The notes: a model not told the origin generated them from the letters alone. 40,529 nt of DNA from an uncultured Methylococcaceae bacterium (GCA_903911305.1 CAIWDB010000126.1:1-40529), one strand, 5' to 3'. Positions 7,687 through 17,924 are shown, counted from the stretch's first letter. A program made the numbers and translations.

Positions 7687-8799
7687 ATGAAAGACTTAAA
7701 TACTAACTCACTTGATGTCAAGACTGTACTGGTTGTCGATGACGCACCTGAAAACTTAATGTTGATGAGTGATTTGCTCGAAGACCATTATCGAGTCAAA
7801 TTGGCCAAGGACGGCAAAACAGCATTGACTATCGCGAACTCCATTGACAAACCTGACTTAATCCTCCTTGACATCATGATGCCGGGTATGGATGGCTACG
7901 AGGTTTGCCTGAGGTTGAAGCGAGACAAATCCACATCCGCCATTCCTGTCATATTTTTGACAGCCAAATCTGACCCTGAAAGCGAGGCGTATGGTTTGGA
8001 TATTGGTGCGGTAGATTACATTGTCAAGCCAATCAGCCCGCCGATTGTGTTGGCTAGGATCAAGGCCCAGTTGCAAATCAAGGTAGCGAACGACTTTCTG
8101 TTGGATAGGGGTGCTTTCCTTGAACAGGAAGTGATCAGGCGAAGTGTGGAGGTCTCCGCCATCCACGAGCTTTCCATTATTGCCATCTCTTCATTGTCGG
8201 GTTCCCAGTCCTTTGAAACTGGCAGACATCTGTGTTGTACCCAATATTTCATCAAAGCCTTAGCCGAAAGAATAAAATTTCACCCACGATTTGTTGGTTT
8301 TCTTTCCGATTACAATATTAATCGATTATTTTGGGCAGCGCCCTTGCATGATATAGGTATGCTTGCGATTCCAAGTGAAATACTCCTCAAAGGATTCGAT
8401 AAACTGTTAACCGGGGAAGAATATGAATTGATCAAGACTCATACCACACTCGGATTCAATGCTATTCTACGGTCAGAAAAAGCCTTGAATATTAAAGGGG
8501 ACTTGCTTTCCATTGCTAAGGAAGTCATCCTCTGCCATCATGAGAGAATGGATGGCAGTGGTTATCCAAACGGGCTTGTCGGGGATGAAATTCCTATTTC
8601 GGCGCGTTTAATGGCGGTGTCCGATGTGTATGACGCACTAGTGGGCGAACGTATTTACAGAGAAAGCATACCGCATGAAAAAGCAGTCAAAAACATCATT
8701 GCAGACAAGGGGTATCTTTTCGATCCTGATGTCGTGGATGCTTTTTTGGATATTCAAGACGAGTTTCGTGAGATTAAACAACGCTTTAAAGGTATGTAG
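7687..8799 (+). CDS. response regulator with REC and HD-GYP output
   Basis: This 370-residue protein starts with a receiver (LVVDDAPENL; phosphoacceptor D62 in LILLDIMMPGMDG; K114 in VDYIVKPIS). It ends with an HD-GYP domain, a family that degrades cyclic di-GMP. Metal-ligand positions are present: H181, H221-D222, H252, HHE at 284-286 and DGSGYP at 289-294. The Lys of the usual HDIGK motif is Met (HDIGM, residue 225), so activity may be altered. It follows the hybrid kinase by 26 bases on the same strand and is its likely phospho-acceptor. The next gene (ribH) appears to have its own promoter, so this kinase-regulator pair probably ends the upstream transcript. Confidence 0.92.
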   Translation: MKDLNTNSLDVKTVLVVDDAPENLMLMSDLLEDHYRVKLAKDGKTALTIANSIDKPDLILLDIMMPGMDGYEVCLRLKRDKSTSAIPVIFLTAKSDPESEAYGLDIGAVDYIVKPISPPIVLARIKAQLQIKVANDFLLDRGAFLEQEVIRRSVEVSAIHELSIIAISSLSGSQSFETGRHLCCTQYFIKALAERIKFHPRFVGFLSDYNINRLFWAAPLHDIGMLAIPSEILLKGFDKLLTGEEYELIKTHTTLGFNAILRSEKALNIKGDLLSIAKEVILCHHERMDGSGYPNGLVGDEIPISARLMAVSDVYDALVGERIYRESIPHEKAVKNIIADKGYLFDPDVVDAFLDIQDEFREIKQRFKGM

Positions 8800-8848
8800 A
8801 ATTAAACGACAATCGTTTCATGAATTTGGATATTTACCATTGCCTGTG

Positions 8849-8877
8849 TTTTGCCTTCAAAAATAATCGCTTATAAT
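8849..8877 (+). promoter_or_regulatory. predicted sigma-70 promoter upstream of ribH
   Basis: A perfect TATAAT lies at 8872-8877. Upstream, TTTTGC at 8849-8854 (17-base spacer) or TTGCCT at 8851-8856 (15-base spacer) can serve as the -35 box. A start site near 8884 would leave a leader of about 19 bases before the ribH ATG at 8903. It would place the alternative TTG at 8891 too close to the mRNA end. No FMN riboswitch would fit in this leader. Confidence 0.5.
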
Positions 8878-8902
8878 TCAATTTCTGAAATTGGGAATCA
8901 AA

Positions 8903-9382
8903 ATGTCAACTATAAAAACTTACGAAGGACACTTCAATGCGGCTGGAATGCGTTTTTGCATAGTCGCGTCCCGCTTTAACAGCTTCATTGTCGATCAGTT
9001 GGAATCCGGTGCAATAGATGCGCTAGTACGCCATGGCGCATCCATTGATGACATCCAAATCGCCAAGACACCGGGGGCATTCGAGTTGCCATTGGCTGTG
9101 CAAGCTGCGGCGGTTAGCAAACGCTATGATGCCATCATTGCTGTCGGAGCGGTGATTCGTGGTTCCACCCCGCATTTCGATTATGTGGCGGGTGAATGTG
9201 TCAAGGGCATCAGCAGTGTCTCGTTAAAACATGGCATTCCGGTAAGCTTTGGCGTGTTGACGGTCGATACCATCGAGCAAGCCATTGAACGGGCAGGCAC
9301 CAAAGCAGGTAACAAAGGGGCGGAAGCGGCGCTTTCCGCCATCGAAATGGTTAACCTGCTACGTGGATTGGAAAATCAATGA
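8903..9382 (+). CDS. ribH: 6,7-dimethyl-8-ribityllumazine synthase
   Basis: This 159-residue protein matches lumazine synthase, which joins the butanone phosphate made by RibB to the ribitylamino-pyrimidinedione. Visible motifs are [31 protein letters not shown] and [17 protein letters not shown], the last carrying the catalytic His. The C-terminal [18 protein letters not shown] is also typical. The ATG at 8903 is preferred over an in-frame TTG at 8891 because GGGAATC lies just upstream and a promoter predicts a start site near 8884. Its last four bases overlap nusB (ATGA), as in many gammaproteobacteria. The product feeds ribE at 913. Confidence 0.96.
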   Translation: MSTIKTYEGHFNAAGMRFCIVASRFNSFIVDQLESGAIDALVRHGASIDDIQIAKTPGAFELPLAVQAAAVSKRYDAIIAVGAVIRGSTPHFDYVAGECVKGISSVSLKHGIPVSFGVLTVDTIEQAIERAGTKAGNKGAEAALSAIEMVNLLRGLENQ

Positions 9383-9816
9383 ATCGATCTCAAACGAGAA
9401 TACTTGCGCGTCGCAGTGCAATGCAAGCCATTTACCAATGGCAATTGACCGGGTATGACCTGACTGAAATCGAACGCCAGTTTATCGAAGAACACGGATT
9501 GGGGTATGCCGATCAGGCTTATTTCAACGAATTATTGCATAAAATCCCCAAAAATCTGGATATCATCGACGCCGCTTTGGCTGAGTTTACTGATCGCCCA
9601 ATCGGCGAAATTGATCCAGTGGAAAGGGCTGTGCTACGCATAGGTGTCTATGAATTGCTTTACCGCCCAGAACTCCCGTTTAAAGTGATCCTCAACGAAA
9701 ACATAAATTTGGCCAAGGCATTCGGGGCAGCCCATGGACATAAGTTCGTCAATAGTATTTTGGACCGTGTCGCCCACAAAAAGAGAGCAGTGGAAATTGC
9801 CGCTTTCAAAAAGTAG
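9379..9816 (+). CDS. nusB: transcription antitermination factor NusB
   Basis: This 145-residue all-helical protein matches NusB, which binds boxA RNA with S10 (NusE) in rRNA antitermination. The N-terminal [16 protein letters not shown], the central [18 protein letters not shown] and the C-terminal [20 protein letters not shown] are family hallmarks. The length is typical (about 140). The start overlaps ribH by four bases and no terminator separates the two, so they are translationally coupled, as is common for ribH-nusB. Confidence 0.96.
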   Translation: MNRSQTRILARRSAMQAIYQWQLTGYDLTEIERQFIEEHGLGYADQAYFNELLHKIPKNLDIIDAALAEFTDRPIGEIDPVERAVLRIGVYELLYRPELPFKVILNENINLAKAFGAAHGHKFVNSILDRVAHKKRAVEIAAFKK

Positions 9817-9861
9817 TTGGGATATGAGTTTCCAATTTACATATAATTGCGGGTAATACCG

Positions 9862-10833
9862 ATGCCTATTGGCGAATTTGAATTGATCAGACGTTTTTTC
9901 ACACGTCCGCCACGTCGTTTTGATGTAGTTCAAGGCGTTGGGGACGACTGTGCCTTGTTAAAGCCTCAAAAGGGCAATTGTTTGGCGATTACGACGGATA
10001 CCTTGGTGGAAGGGGTTCACTTTTTAAGTGGGACTCACCCTGAAAGTCTTGGGCACAAAGTTTTGGCTGTCAGTCTAAGCGATTTGGCCGCCATGGGTGC
10101 AACGCCTGCTTGGGTAAGCTTGGCACTTACCCTGCCAAGCGCAGACGAAAATTGGTTGGCAGCTTTCTCCGGGGGGTTCGCAGCATTAGCGGATCAATAT
10201 GGAGTCGAACTAGTTGGTGGAGACACCACCCGTGGCCCGCTATCCATTACGGTGCAAGCCATCGGATTCGTAGCTGAGGAGGGGGCTTTGCGCCGTTCAT
10301 CGGCCCGTTGGGGTGATGGAATTTACTTAACTGGGGATTTGGGTCTGGCTGGGCTTGGGCTTGAGATATTACTCGGAAAATCGACCCAGCATGCCCCATC
10401 TGCCGTGTCAAAATTGGAAAGGCCACAACCCCGTGTCAACGAGGGTATTAGTCTGGCAGGGTTTGCAAATGCTTGCATTGACATTTCAGATGGCTTGGCT
10501 GCGGATTTGAGCCACATATTGCGAGAAAGCGGCGTTGGCGCAATGTTAGATTGGACTGCTTTGCCGTTGCCTTCGGCAGTTCGGCAATACATCGAGTCGG
10601 GCGGCGACCAATGGATGCCCTTACGCGCAGGTGACGATTACGAACTTTGTTTCACCGTTTCTGCTGAACGCGAAATTGAACTGGTAAGCCGAATGGCAGA
10701 ATTCGGTTGCTCCTGTGTTCGCATTGGACACATTGAACAGCAATTGGGCTTGCGTTTAAGGCATGATGGTATCGTTTTTGACTTGGCCGAGTTGGGTTAT
10801 CAACATTTCTCCAGCGAGTCGCAACAGTTATGA
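9862..10833 (+). CDS. thiL: thiamine-monophosphate kinase
   Basis: This 323-residue protein matches ThiL, which phosphorylates thiamine monophosphate to the diphosphate cofactor. The N-terminal PIGEFELIRRFF is typical. VVQGVGDDCALL and TTDTLVEGVHF carry Mg/ATP-binding acidic residues. SLSDLAAMGATPAW, VGGDTTRGPLSITVQAIG and ISDGLAADLSHI follow in the family order. The ATG at 9862 fits the family start (E. coli MACGEFSL) better than the in-frame TTG at 9847. The nusB-thiL-pgpA order is common in gammaproteobacteria. The final ATGA overlaps pgpA. Confidence 0.96.
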   Translation: MPIGEFELIRRFFTRPPRRFDVVQGVGDDCALLKPQKGNCLAITTDTLVEGVHFLSGTHPESLGHKVLAVSLSDLAAMGATPAWVSLALTLPSADENWLAAFSGGFAALADQYGVELVGGDTTRGPLSITVQAIGFVAEEGALRRSSARWGDGIYLTGDLGLAGLGLEILLGKSTQHAPSAVSKLERPQPRVNEGISLAGFANACIDISDGLAADLSHILRESGVGAMLDWTALPLPSAVRQYIESGGDQWMPLRAGDDYELCFTVSAEREIELVSRMAEFGCSCVRIGHIEQQLGLRLRHDGIVFDLAELGYQHFSSESQQL

Positions 10834-11327
10834 CCGGCAAGCGGGAAAAAATTCCGGCCAAATATGTGTTAGGAAATCCAGTTTGTTTCCTTGCTTTTGG
10901 TTTTGGCTCAGGACTCGCCCCGAAAGCACCCGGCACCTTTGGAACGATTATGGCAGTTCCGTTTTACTTGCTCTTCGCCAATCTGCCAATGCCTGCCTAT
11001 CTTGCATTGATTTTTCTGTTGTTCTGTCTTGGTGTTTGGGTGTGTGGTCGTTGCGAGCAAATTTTAAACATTCACGACCATTCAGGGATTGTCTGGGACG
11101 AGTTCGTTGGTCTTTTCATCACACTGACTGGTGTTCAAGCTTCGGCATTGTCTGTGATTGCTGGGTTTTGCCTATTCCGCTTATTCGACATATTCAAACC
11201 ATGGCCCATCAGTTGGCTAGACCGCCGCGTTCATGGAGGACTCGGCATCATGCTAGACGATGCCGTGGCTGGGGTATTTGCTTGGTTAAGCTTGCAAATC
11301 CTGCTTAAATTTTGGTTTACGGTGTGA
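10830..11327 (+). CDS. pgpA: phosphatidylglycerophosphatase A
   Basis: This 165-residue inner-membrane phosphatase is of the PgpA family, which removes phosphate from phosphatidylglycerol phosphate in phospholipid synthesis. Motifs are GSGLAPKAPGTFGT near residue 28, HDHSGIVWDEFVG with the metal-binding acidic pair, and the C-terminal VHGGLGIMLDDAVAG. Hydrophobic segments (about 40-70 and 95-120) indicate several membrane spans. It overlaps thiL by four bases. Confidence 0.95.
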   Translation: MTGKREKIPAKYVLGNPVCFLAFGFGSGLAPKAPGTFGTIMAVPFYLLFANLPMPAYLALIFLLFCLGVWVCGRCEQILNIHDHSGIVWDEFVGLFITLTGVQASALSVIAGFCLFRLFDIFKPWPISWLDRRVHGGLGIMLDDAVAGVFAWLSLQILLKFWFTV

Positions 11328-11332
11328 AATCC

Positions 11333-12070
11333 ATGCTGAGACTCTCAAATCGCCTGTCACGCCGGTTGGTGTTGGTGCTTTTGTTGACCAGCCTCAGTGC
11401 TTGTGTCTGGATACGCTTATTGGAACTGAAAAACCAATTGGCAAACTTTGATGAAAATATTACGACCGAATCGAGCGACCATTTCACCTTGGTATTCAAA
11501 AATCCGGTTCTAATAAATGACGATTTCGTCACCCTGGCAAAACTGCAACCCACCAGCAAACAACAAACCCCCACAGGAAGCCGCTGGATTCAAGCCTTCC
11601 ATAAAATCGACGGGAAAGGCAACTTACAGCCGGGGATTGAGTTTTTTTTCACCTTGGATTTTGACCAAGACGATCGCTTGACCCGCTGGGATTTTTCTAA
11701 ATTATTCATGACCATGGTGCCGGCGCAGTTCTTTGAGGATTCGATCCGGTCACTCGCCAAGGGGAAAGTCGATGAAGCTAATCATCGCTTTAAAGTTGAC
11801 CCAAAAGACCGGGCGAAAATTTCTGTGAAACCGCCCACTTTGCAACAAATCAAAGATGCCATGGGCGAACCGGTGGATACCGGCAAAGATGATGGCAAAA
11901 ATGTTTACGTTTACCGTTTTTTGGTCGATTCGCCTTGGATAGACCCCGATTACCAAGACCGCCGTATTACCAATGTATATCTTTATTTCGACCCAAAGTC
12001 CAATGAATTGACCCGGATGGGTGGGCGTTTTATTGGGCTTAAGATCAACATCAATTTGGTAAAAGATTGA
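11333..12070 (+). CDS. predicted lipoprotein of unknown function
   Basis: This 245-residue protein has an N-terminal basic stretch (RLSNRLSRR), a hydrophobic core and a lipobox LSAC at about residues 19-22, so it is a probable lipoprotein. The start at 11333 gives a clean signal peptide; in-frame TTG 11312 and GTG 11324 would lengthen the charged part and overlap pgpA. The mature part is rich in beta-prone and charged residues (for example TESSDHFTLVFKNPVLINDD, then YLYFDPKSNELTRMG). I see no catalytic motif and no known family. It follows pgpA by five bases and may be the last gene of that operon. Confidence 0.75.
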   Translation: MLRLSNRLSRRLVLVLLLTSLSACVWIRLLELKNQLANFDENITTESSDHFTLVFKNPVLINDDFVTLAKLQPTSKQQTPTGSRWIQAFHKIDGKGNLQPGIEFFFTLDFDQDDRLTRWDFSKLFMTMVPAQFFEDSIRSLAKGKVDEANHRFKVDPKDRAKISVKPPTLQQIKDAMGEPVDTGKDDGKNVYVYRFLVDSPWIDPDYQDRRITNVYLYFDPKSNELTRMGGRFIGLKININLVKD

Positions 12071-12092
12071 TCGGCTGATGTTTGTTTTAGTT

Positions 12093-12119
12093 GGGCGAAT
12101 AATTTTCTTGATTTCGCCC
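12093..12119. terminator. possible intrinsic hairpin between convergent genes
   Basis: A 7-bp perfect stem, GGGCGAA (12093-12099) with TTCGCCC (12113-12119), has a 13-base loop. It sits between the lipoprotein gene and the convergent kinase gene, where a bidirectional terminator is expected. Neither side has a clear T-run, so termination efficiency is doubtful. Confidence 0.35.
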
Positions 12120-12137
12120 GGATTCGCCGATTAAATC

Positions 12138-14915
12138 CTAATGGTTATTGGGTGCGTCGCCAACCGAATCGATAGAGGATGGCAACCATTTGAGCAAAAT
12201 GGCATAGAGGATTTCCGGGTCCACAGGTTTGGAAATGAAATCGTTCATGCCCGCTTCAAGGCAATCCTTGCGATCATCATCAAAGACATTGGCGGTCATG
12301 GCGAGAATGGGGACCTGTTGGCGGTTCTGTAGGAAGCGAATTGCCCGTGTCGCTTCCAAACCATCCATTTCAGGCATTTGCATATCCATTAAGATGAGAT
12401 CGTAGGCAGTGGTCTCCGCCATCTCCACAGCCTGTCGGCCATCCTCGGCGACATCCACCACCAACCCCGCATCCTCCAATAGTAGCAAAGCCACTTCTTG
12501 GTTTATTTCATTATCCTCGGCTAACAATAAGCGGGCACCAGAGTGCTGGCTTCGCAACTCGGCTTCGGCATGTTCTAAGGATATGTTCGAATCTAAGGGG
12601 ACACCCACTTGCCCGCGTTGGAGTCGGACGGTAAACCAGAAGGTGCTGCCTTGACCCAGTTCGCTTTCCACCCCGGCTACTCCGCCCATCAGGCGGGCCA
12701 GCTTTCGGGTGATGGAGAGGCCCAATCCCGTGCCGCCATACTTGCGGGTTGTCGAGCTATCGACCTGTTCAAACTCATCAAACAATCTATCCAATTTATC
12801 GGGTGTGATCCCCATCCCCGTGTCTTGAACCTCGAAACGAACCAGCAAATCACCTGCTTCCTCTCCGAGAAGAATCGCTCGCAAGCTGACCTTACCCTTT
12901 TCGGTAAACTTTATTGCATTGCTTGCAAAGTTAAGCAGGGCTTGGCGTAGCCGGGTAGGATCGCCGTTAAGCCATAAGGGCACATCATCGCCGTCAATCT
13001 CGACCGCAAGGTTCTTGGCTTTTGCCTGTTCGTTAATTAAAGAATGCACATGATCCAATATGGATTCCAAGGGAAAATTGACATGCTCCAATTCCACCCG
13101 ACCGGCTTCGATTTTGGAAATGTCGAGGATATCGTTGATGATGGATAGGAGATGCCGAGCGGCCCCCTCGATTTTGTGCAGGCGTTCTAGTTGCTCAGGG
13201 GTAGGCTGAGCTACTTTGAGTAGATGGGTCAAGCCAACTATCGCGTTCAGGGGGGTGCGGATTTCATGGCTCATGTTGGCGAGGAATGAACTCTTGGCAC
13301 TATTCGCCAATTCTGCCATTTTTTTGGCATTGGCTAGTTCAATGGTACGTGCTTCCACCAAATTTTCCAAGCTATTCTGATAGTCCTTAAGTTCTGTTTC
13401 CTTGAGCTTTAGGTCATGGATGTCAGTGCAAGTGCCGAACCATTTTCCGATGTTTCCCGCATCATCCAACACAGGCACGCCACGGACTAGCCACCAGCGG
13501 TAGATGCCATCGTTGCGCCGCAACCGGCATTCAAGCGAATAGGTAGCATTCTGATTGACCGCGTTTTGCCAAGCATTCCACGCTATTTGTCGGTCTTCAG
13601 CATGGAAGGGGATATTCCAGCCGTGACCGTGGCTTTCTTCAAGAGTCAGCCCAGTGTATTCCACCCATTGCTGGTTGAAATAGGTGTTCCAACCGTCTGC
13701 CCGAGTGACCCAGACGATTTGGGGCATGGCTTCGGCAAGCAGACGGAATTCCTGTTCGCTAGCCCTCAATGCATTCTCCATCTGTTTGCGTTCTGTGATG
13801 TCTTGGACAATGCCTACCAATGCCGCAGATTGCCTCTTCTCATCCCTTTTGTAAAATCCTTTGGCCCATATCCAGCGGATTGCATCGTCGGTGCGACGAA
13901 TCCGGCACTCAAAATCCCAAACCGTCTGAGCGGCGGTTGCTTCGTGGAAACACTGATCGACTTTAGAGCGATCCTCAAGCAATACATGAGAAAGAAAAAT
14001 TTCGTAAGTCCATTCAGGTAACAAATTTGGGTAGCCAAAAATCCGATCATGCAAAAGCGTCCGATATGCAGTGTGATTTTGCAAATCGAGTTCCCAAGCA
14101 CCGGCTGTTAGGGTTTCCAAAGCAAAATTCAATTGCCGTTCTCTTTCTTGCAATCGATTTTCTATTCGCTTTTGTTTGGTGATATCAATGACGATACCAC
14201 GATAATTGCTGGGGCTACCCTGTTCGTCGAACAAAGGCTGTCCTCGCGACATCAGCCAGCGTTCATTGCCAGAGGGTAGGTTTGCCACTCGCCATTCAAG
14301 ATATACTTCCTCACCCGACTCAGCCATCTTATGTAATTTGGACTTTACGCTATCAAGATCATCTGGGCGTATGCTTTTTGCCCAATTTTCATAGGATGCT
14401 TTGCAGCTTTTGGGTGGTAAGCCATAGAGGTTCCAGATATTGTCCGACCATTCAACTTCGTTAGTTTTTACATTCCATTCCCACAATCCGGCATCTGCCC
14501 TATGCAATGCGAACTTTAGGCGATTCTGCTTTGCTTCTAAATCCAAGGCATAGAAACGTTGGAGTTCTGCTGTCAAATTCATCTGTCGTTGATGCACCCA
14601 ACCGAACATTACTCCCATTGGGATAAAAATGGCGAAGCTATAGTAGTTTTCAGGATCGGCTATTTCCCAAGACAATTGTGGAGGGATGAAAAAAAACCAA
14701 ACCAGCGCTACCGATAAGGCAGTGGCGATCATGCCTCCATAAAGCCCGCCTTTCCACGCACTGAAAAAAACCGCTGGATAAAAAAATAACCAAATATACG
14801 AGGGCAGATATGGCCATATCAACCATTGGAGACCGCAGGCTAACAACGGGAGAGAAATCCCCCAAAGCAATGAGTGGGAAATGGGAGGATTTGTAGGATA
14901 GATGGTGGAAGTCAT
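12138..14915 (-). CDS. hybrid sensor histidine kinase, DUF4118, three PAS, HisKA, REC
   Basis: This 925-residue kinase has an N-terminal block of about four membrane helices (residues about 15-115; [20 protein letters not shown]), characteristic of KdpD-like DUF4118 sensor regions. Three PAS/PAC units ending DITKQKR, DITERKQ and DIHDLKL follow, then a coiled coil. The HisKA box [11 protein letters not shown] has His at about 550. The HATPase domain contains [14 protein letters not shown]. The C-terminal receiver has LAEDNEIN and phosphoacceptor D844 in [13 protein letters not shown]. There is no HPt domain, unlike the kinase at 4-7.7 kb, so an external phosphotransfer protein would be needed for relay onward. 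It lies 20 bases after the YejF-type ATPase on the same strand and may be co-transcribed with the transporter. Its signal is unknown. Confidence 0.92.
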   Translation of the reverse strand: MTSTIYPTNPPISHSLLWGISLPLLACGLQWLIWPYLPSYIWLFFYPAVFFSAWKGGLYGGMIATALSVALVWFFFIPPQLSWEIADPENYYSFAIFIPMGVMFGWVHQRQMNLTAELQRFYALDLEAKQNRLKFALHRADAGLWEWNVKTNEVEWSDNIWNLYGLPPKSCKASYENWAKSIRPDDLDSVKSKLHKMAESGEEVYLEWRVANLPSGNERWLMSRGQPLFDEQGSPSNYRGIVIDITKQKRIENRLQERERQLNFALETLTAGAWELDLQNHTAYRTLLHDRIFGYPNLLPEWTYEIFLSHVLLEDRSKVDQCFHEATAAQTVWDFECRIRRTDDAIRWIWAKGFYKRDEKRQSAALVGIVQDITERKQMENALRASEQEFRLLAEAMPQIVWVTRADGWNTYFNQQWVEYTGLTLEESHGHGWNIPFHAEDRQIAWNAWQNAVNQNATYSLECRLRRNDGIYRWWLVRGVPVLDDAGNIGKWFGTCTDIHDLKLKETELKDYQNSLENLVEARTIELANAKKMAELANSAKSSFLANMSHEIRTPLNAIVGLTHLLKVAQPTPEQLERLHKIEGAARHLLSIINDILDISKIEAGRVELEHVNFPLESILDHVHSLINEQAKAKNLAVEIDGDDVPLWLNGDPTRLRQALLNFASNAIKFTEKGKVSLRAILLGEEAGDLLVRFEVQDTGMGITPDKLDRLFDEFEQVDSSTTRKYGGTGLGLSITRKLARLMGGVAGVESELGQGSTFWFTVRLQRGQVGVPLDSNISLEHAEAELRSQHSGARLLLAEDNEINQEVALLLLEDAGLVVDVAEDGRQAVEMAETTAYDLILMDMQMPEMDGLEATRAIRFLQNRQQVPILAMTANVFDDDRKDCLEAGMNDFISKPVDPEILYAILLKWLPSSIDSVGDAPNNH

Positions 14916-14935
14916 GTCTATGTGAGAAGAAGGAG

Positions 14936-16570
14936 TTATTGTTGTAGTATTAACCTTCGCTGCCGATCGCCTGGCACTGCCTCCAATAGTTTTCGAGTGT
15001 AATCTTGTGAGGGCTTGAACAATACTTGCTCGACTGGTCCGATTTCCACGATCTTGCCACCTCGCATCACTGCCACGTGGTCGGCCAGTTCGGCAACCAC
15101 GGCAAGGTCATGGCTAATAAATAAATAGCTTAAGCCTTGCCGTTTGCGCAAGTCTTTTAGCAAGTTCAGAATTTGTTTTTGTACAGAGACATCCAAGGAG
15201 CTTGTGGGTTCGTCGCAGACAATCAATCTTGGATTGACTGCCAAGGCACGGGCAATGCATATTCGCTGCCTTTGCCCACCAGAAAACTCATGCGGGTAAC
15301 GTAAGCGTACATCTTTTGTCATGCCTACTGCTTCCAGCAATTCTTCCGAGCGTTCCCGGCGTTGCTGCTCGGTCAATTCGGGTTGTAAAGCCCTGATCCC
15401 TTCTTCAATGATGTCGCCGACGACCATGCGTGGATTCATGGATGAAAAAGGATCTTGAAAAATAATTTGCATCGCCTTGCAACGTTGGCGGCGTGCCTCG
15501 CCGGAGGAACCCGTCACATCCAAGCCGTCAAAGATTACCCTTCCCCCGGAACTAGCGATAAGATTAAGGATTGCTTTGCCGAGTGTGGTTTTGCCACAGC
15601 CCGACTCGCCTACCAAAGCCAATGTTTGGCCTTGCGGCAGCGAAAAAGAAACTCCGTCAACTGCCCGAACGTGATCGACTACGCGCTGAAACAAACCTTT
15701 CTTGATCGGGTAGTAAACTTTGAAGTCCTGAACTTCCAGTAATGCTGGAAGGTTTTCAGATTGCTTACGACCAAGGCAACTTGTTAGACTAGGTCTTGCA
15801 TCAAACAATTGTTGGCTGTAGGGATGTTGTGGTTTTTCAAAAAATGGGCCGCTGTCTGCCGCTTCGACAATTTCCCCTGTTCGCATTACGGCGACCCTGT
15901 CGGCAATCGTGGATACGATGCCAAGGTCATGGGTGATCAACCAGAGCGCCATGCCGGTCTCTTGTTGCAGACGTTTTAACAGAGCTAATATTTGTGCTTG
16001 GATGGTTACATCCAAGGCCGTGGTGGGTTCGTCAGCAATGAGTAAGTCGGGTTCGCCGGCCAACGCGATGGCTATCATCGCACGTTGCCTCATCCCACCG
16101 GAGAATTGATGAGGATATTCGTCGAAGTGCTGAGTCGGTCGGGGCATTCCAACTTGTCGCAGCAGTTCAATGGCGCGCGATTTCAAGTCTGCGCCGTTAA
16201 GTCCAAAATGCAAGCGTAACACTTCGCCAATCTGCTGGCCGATAGTCATGACGGGATTCAAAGAACTCATTGGGTCTTGAAATATGATCCCAATGCGCCT
16301 ACCCCTAACATCACACATTTCGTATTCTGGCATGTTGAATAAATCAACACCATCCAGTTTGGCAGTGCCAGCGATTATTTTTCCGCCCAATGGTAATAGT
16401 CTTAGCACCGACAAAGCAGTGACTGATTTGCCAGAGCCGGATTCACCAACCAAGGCAAAAGTTTCTCCTTGATGAATGTCAAAGCTAATGCCTTTGACGG
16501 CAGATACCTGTTCAACGCCTTGGCGAAAGGCAACATGTAGGTTTTCAACCGAGAGCAGAGGTGTGTCCAT
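14936..16570 (-). CDS. peptide ABC transporter, fused double ATPase (YejF-type)
   Basis: This 544-residue protein contains two complete ABC ATPase domains, as in E. coli YejF (about 529 residues). The first (1-260) has Walker [10 protein letters not shown], signature FSGGMRQR and Walker [13 protein letters not shown]. The second (about 280-544) has [18 protein letters not shown] and [11 protein letters not shown]. Both carry the oligopeptide C-terminal extension pattern ([24 protein letters not shown]). It would power the two permeases encoded upstream on the same strand. A DUF1015 gene and a repeat element lie between them. It begins 22 bases after the DUF1015 stop. Confidence 0.93.
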   Translation of the reverse strand: MDTPLLSVENLHVAFRQGVEQVSAVKGISFDIHQGETFALVGESGSGKSVTALSVLRLLPLGGKIIAGTAKLDGVDLFNMPEYEMCDVRGRRIGIIFQDPMSSLNPVMTIGQQIGEVLRLHFGLNGADLKSRAIELLRQVGMPRPTQHFDEYPHQFSGGMRQRAMIAIALAGEPDLLIADEPTTALDVTIQAQILALLKRLQQETGMALWLITHDLGIVSTIADRVAVMRTGEIVEAADSGPFFEKPQHPYSQQLFDARPSLTSCLGRKQSENLPALLEVQDFKVYYPIKKGLFQRVVDHVRAVDGVSFSLPQGQTLALVGESGCGKTTLGKAILNLIASSGGRVIFDGLDVTGSSGEARRQRCKAMQIIFQDPFSSMNPRMVVGDIIEEGIRALQPELTEQQRRERSEELLEAVGMTKDVRLRYPHEFSGGQRQRICIARALAVNPRLIVCDEPTSSLDVSVQKQILNLLKDLRKRQGLSYLFISHDLAVVAELADHVAVMRGGKIVEIGPVEQVLFKPSQDYTRKLLEAVPGDRQRRLILQQ

Positions 16571-16592
16571 TTTATTATCTGTATGCTGACTG

Positions 16593-17924
16593 CTATGGGG
16601 TTATCTTTCTACATTCCAAGTAGAACCGCTTTTCATCCGCTTCACCCATGGAAAATGTTTTACGTGGCAATGCGCCATCTTTGGCAATGCTTTTGAACAA
16701 ACTGAACTTAGAAAGGGCAGGGAGGAGAAAACCGATGGAATCCGGCTTGCCACTCAACTCCAAAACCGCGTCTTCCCCATGAATATAATCCAATTCCGCC
16801 GAAAAACTATGCTTCAGGAAATTATCTAGAAATGCTTGCAAAGAAGCTACCTCTAAGGTTAATGTTGGGTGCTGGATTAAGGCTACCCCGAAACTGCCTT
16901 GAGCCATGAAGGGTATTGCATGGGTTTTTCCATTGGTTTCTGACGCGGCAATTTTTTTCGCTTCTTCGATGGATGTACAAGCTTTGAAAAAGGGTTCCAT
17001 CCCACCCTCAAGAAAGAATCGCTCCATGCGTTCCAATACTTTTTCAGGGGAGATTTTAAACAGGACTCTGTGAATGGCCTCAAATTCCAATCCTTCGTCA
17101 TGGAGGTTGACTAATTCAACCAAGGCATAACGTGAAGGATGCTCCATAATGGAATCATCCGTGGCTTCAGCCTTGTTCTTTTCCCAGATGGCTTTAGCCG
17201 TGGCAAATGAATGGTTTCCATCTCCCATTGCAAATAGCAAAATGTCGCGTTCATCGACTGCATTATTGATATCCGAACCCGCCAAGTTGGTTATGGCCTT
17301 GGCAATGGCGTTGATATGGTTCGGGTTGTCAATCATATACCCTTGAATATGTCCTCCATTCAACATTAAATCAAAGTCATATACTTTTTCCAAGTCAAGC
17401 TGGAATAATGGTTCGATGACGGTTTTTTCCGGGTCGTCAATCAGTACCATAATGTGAGGAAGCTCGATTTTTGCATTCTCGCGCACTTTGATTCTAGGCG
17501 GCAAGCGTTCTACGATGGTGCCTTCTGTGGCTCTGATCAGGCTTTTGGAATTAGCGCTGTAATCATAATGTTCCAAGTCGAGTGCGACAATCAAGCCTTT
17601 GCGAGAAGCGGCATGGGTGGTTTTCCTATCCACTAAAATAAATCCAGATTTTTGTTCCTTTAGTGTGCCATCACCCAGATACTGTTCCATCGTTTGGTTA
17701 ATTTTGCTGATGCGTTCTTCCTTGTCACTGTCTTCTAGGTAAATTTCAGGGAAAGTCAGCCTTAACGTCGATGGCGCATCGGCTACAATCTCCTTTACTT
17801 GGTTCCAATAATCTGCCTGTGAGGTATATTGGTCACAGGCTATGACTGCCCATCGGCTCAGGTCGATTTCAGGATTGGGCAACAGGATGGTGGGTATGTT
17901 TAGACCTATGTTATTTAAGTTCAT
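16593..17924 (-). CDS. DUF1015 family protein
   Basis: This 443-residue soluble protein matches the DUF1015 family (PF06245) along its length. It shows the N-terminal RWAVIACDQYTSQADYW and LLFAMGDGNHSFATAKAIWE, a highly conserved GDGNHSF loop likely to be catalytic or ligand-binding. FSAELDYIHGEDAVLELS lies near the C-terminus. The family's biochemical function is not established to my knowledge. It sits within a peptide ABC transporter operon, between the permease and ATPase genes, which suggests a role in metabolising the imported compound. The start ATG at 17924 is the first in frame and gives a normal family N-terminus. Confidence 0.85.
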   Translation of the reverse strand: MNLNNIGLNIPTILLPNPEIDLSRWAVIACDQYTSQADYWNQVKEIVADAPSTLRLTFPEIYLEDSDKEERISKINQTMEQYLGDGTLKEQKSGFILVDRKTTHAASRKGLIVALDLEHYDYSANSKSLIRATEGTIVERLPPRIKVRENAKIELPHIMVLIDDPEKTVIEPLFQLDLEKVYDFDLMLNGGHIQGYMIDNPNHINAIAKAITNLAGSDINNAVDERDILLFAMGDGNHSFATAKAIWEKNKAEATDDSIMEHPSRYALVELVNLHDEGLEFEAIHRVLFKISPEKVLERMERFFLEGGMEPFFKACTSIEEAKKIAASETNGKTHAIPFMAQGSFGVALIQHPTLTLEVASLQAFLDNFLKHSFSAELDYIHGEDAVLELSGKPDSIGFLLPALSKFSLFKSIAKDGALPRKTFSMGEADEKRFYLECRKITP

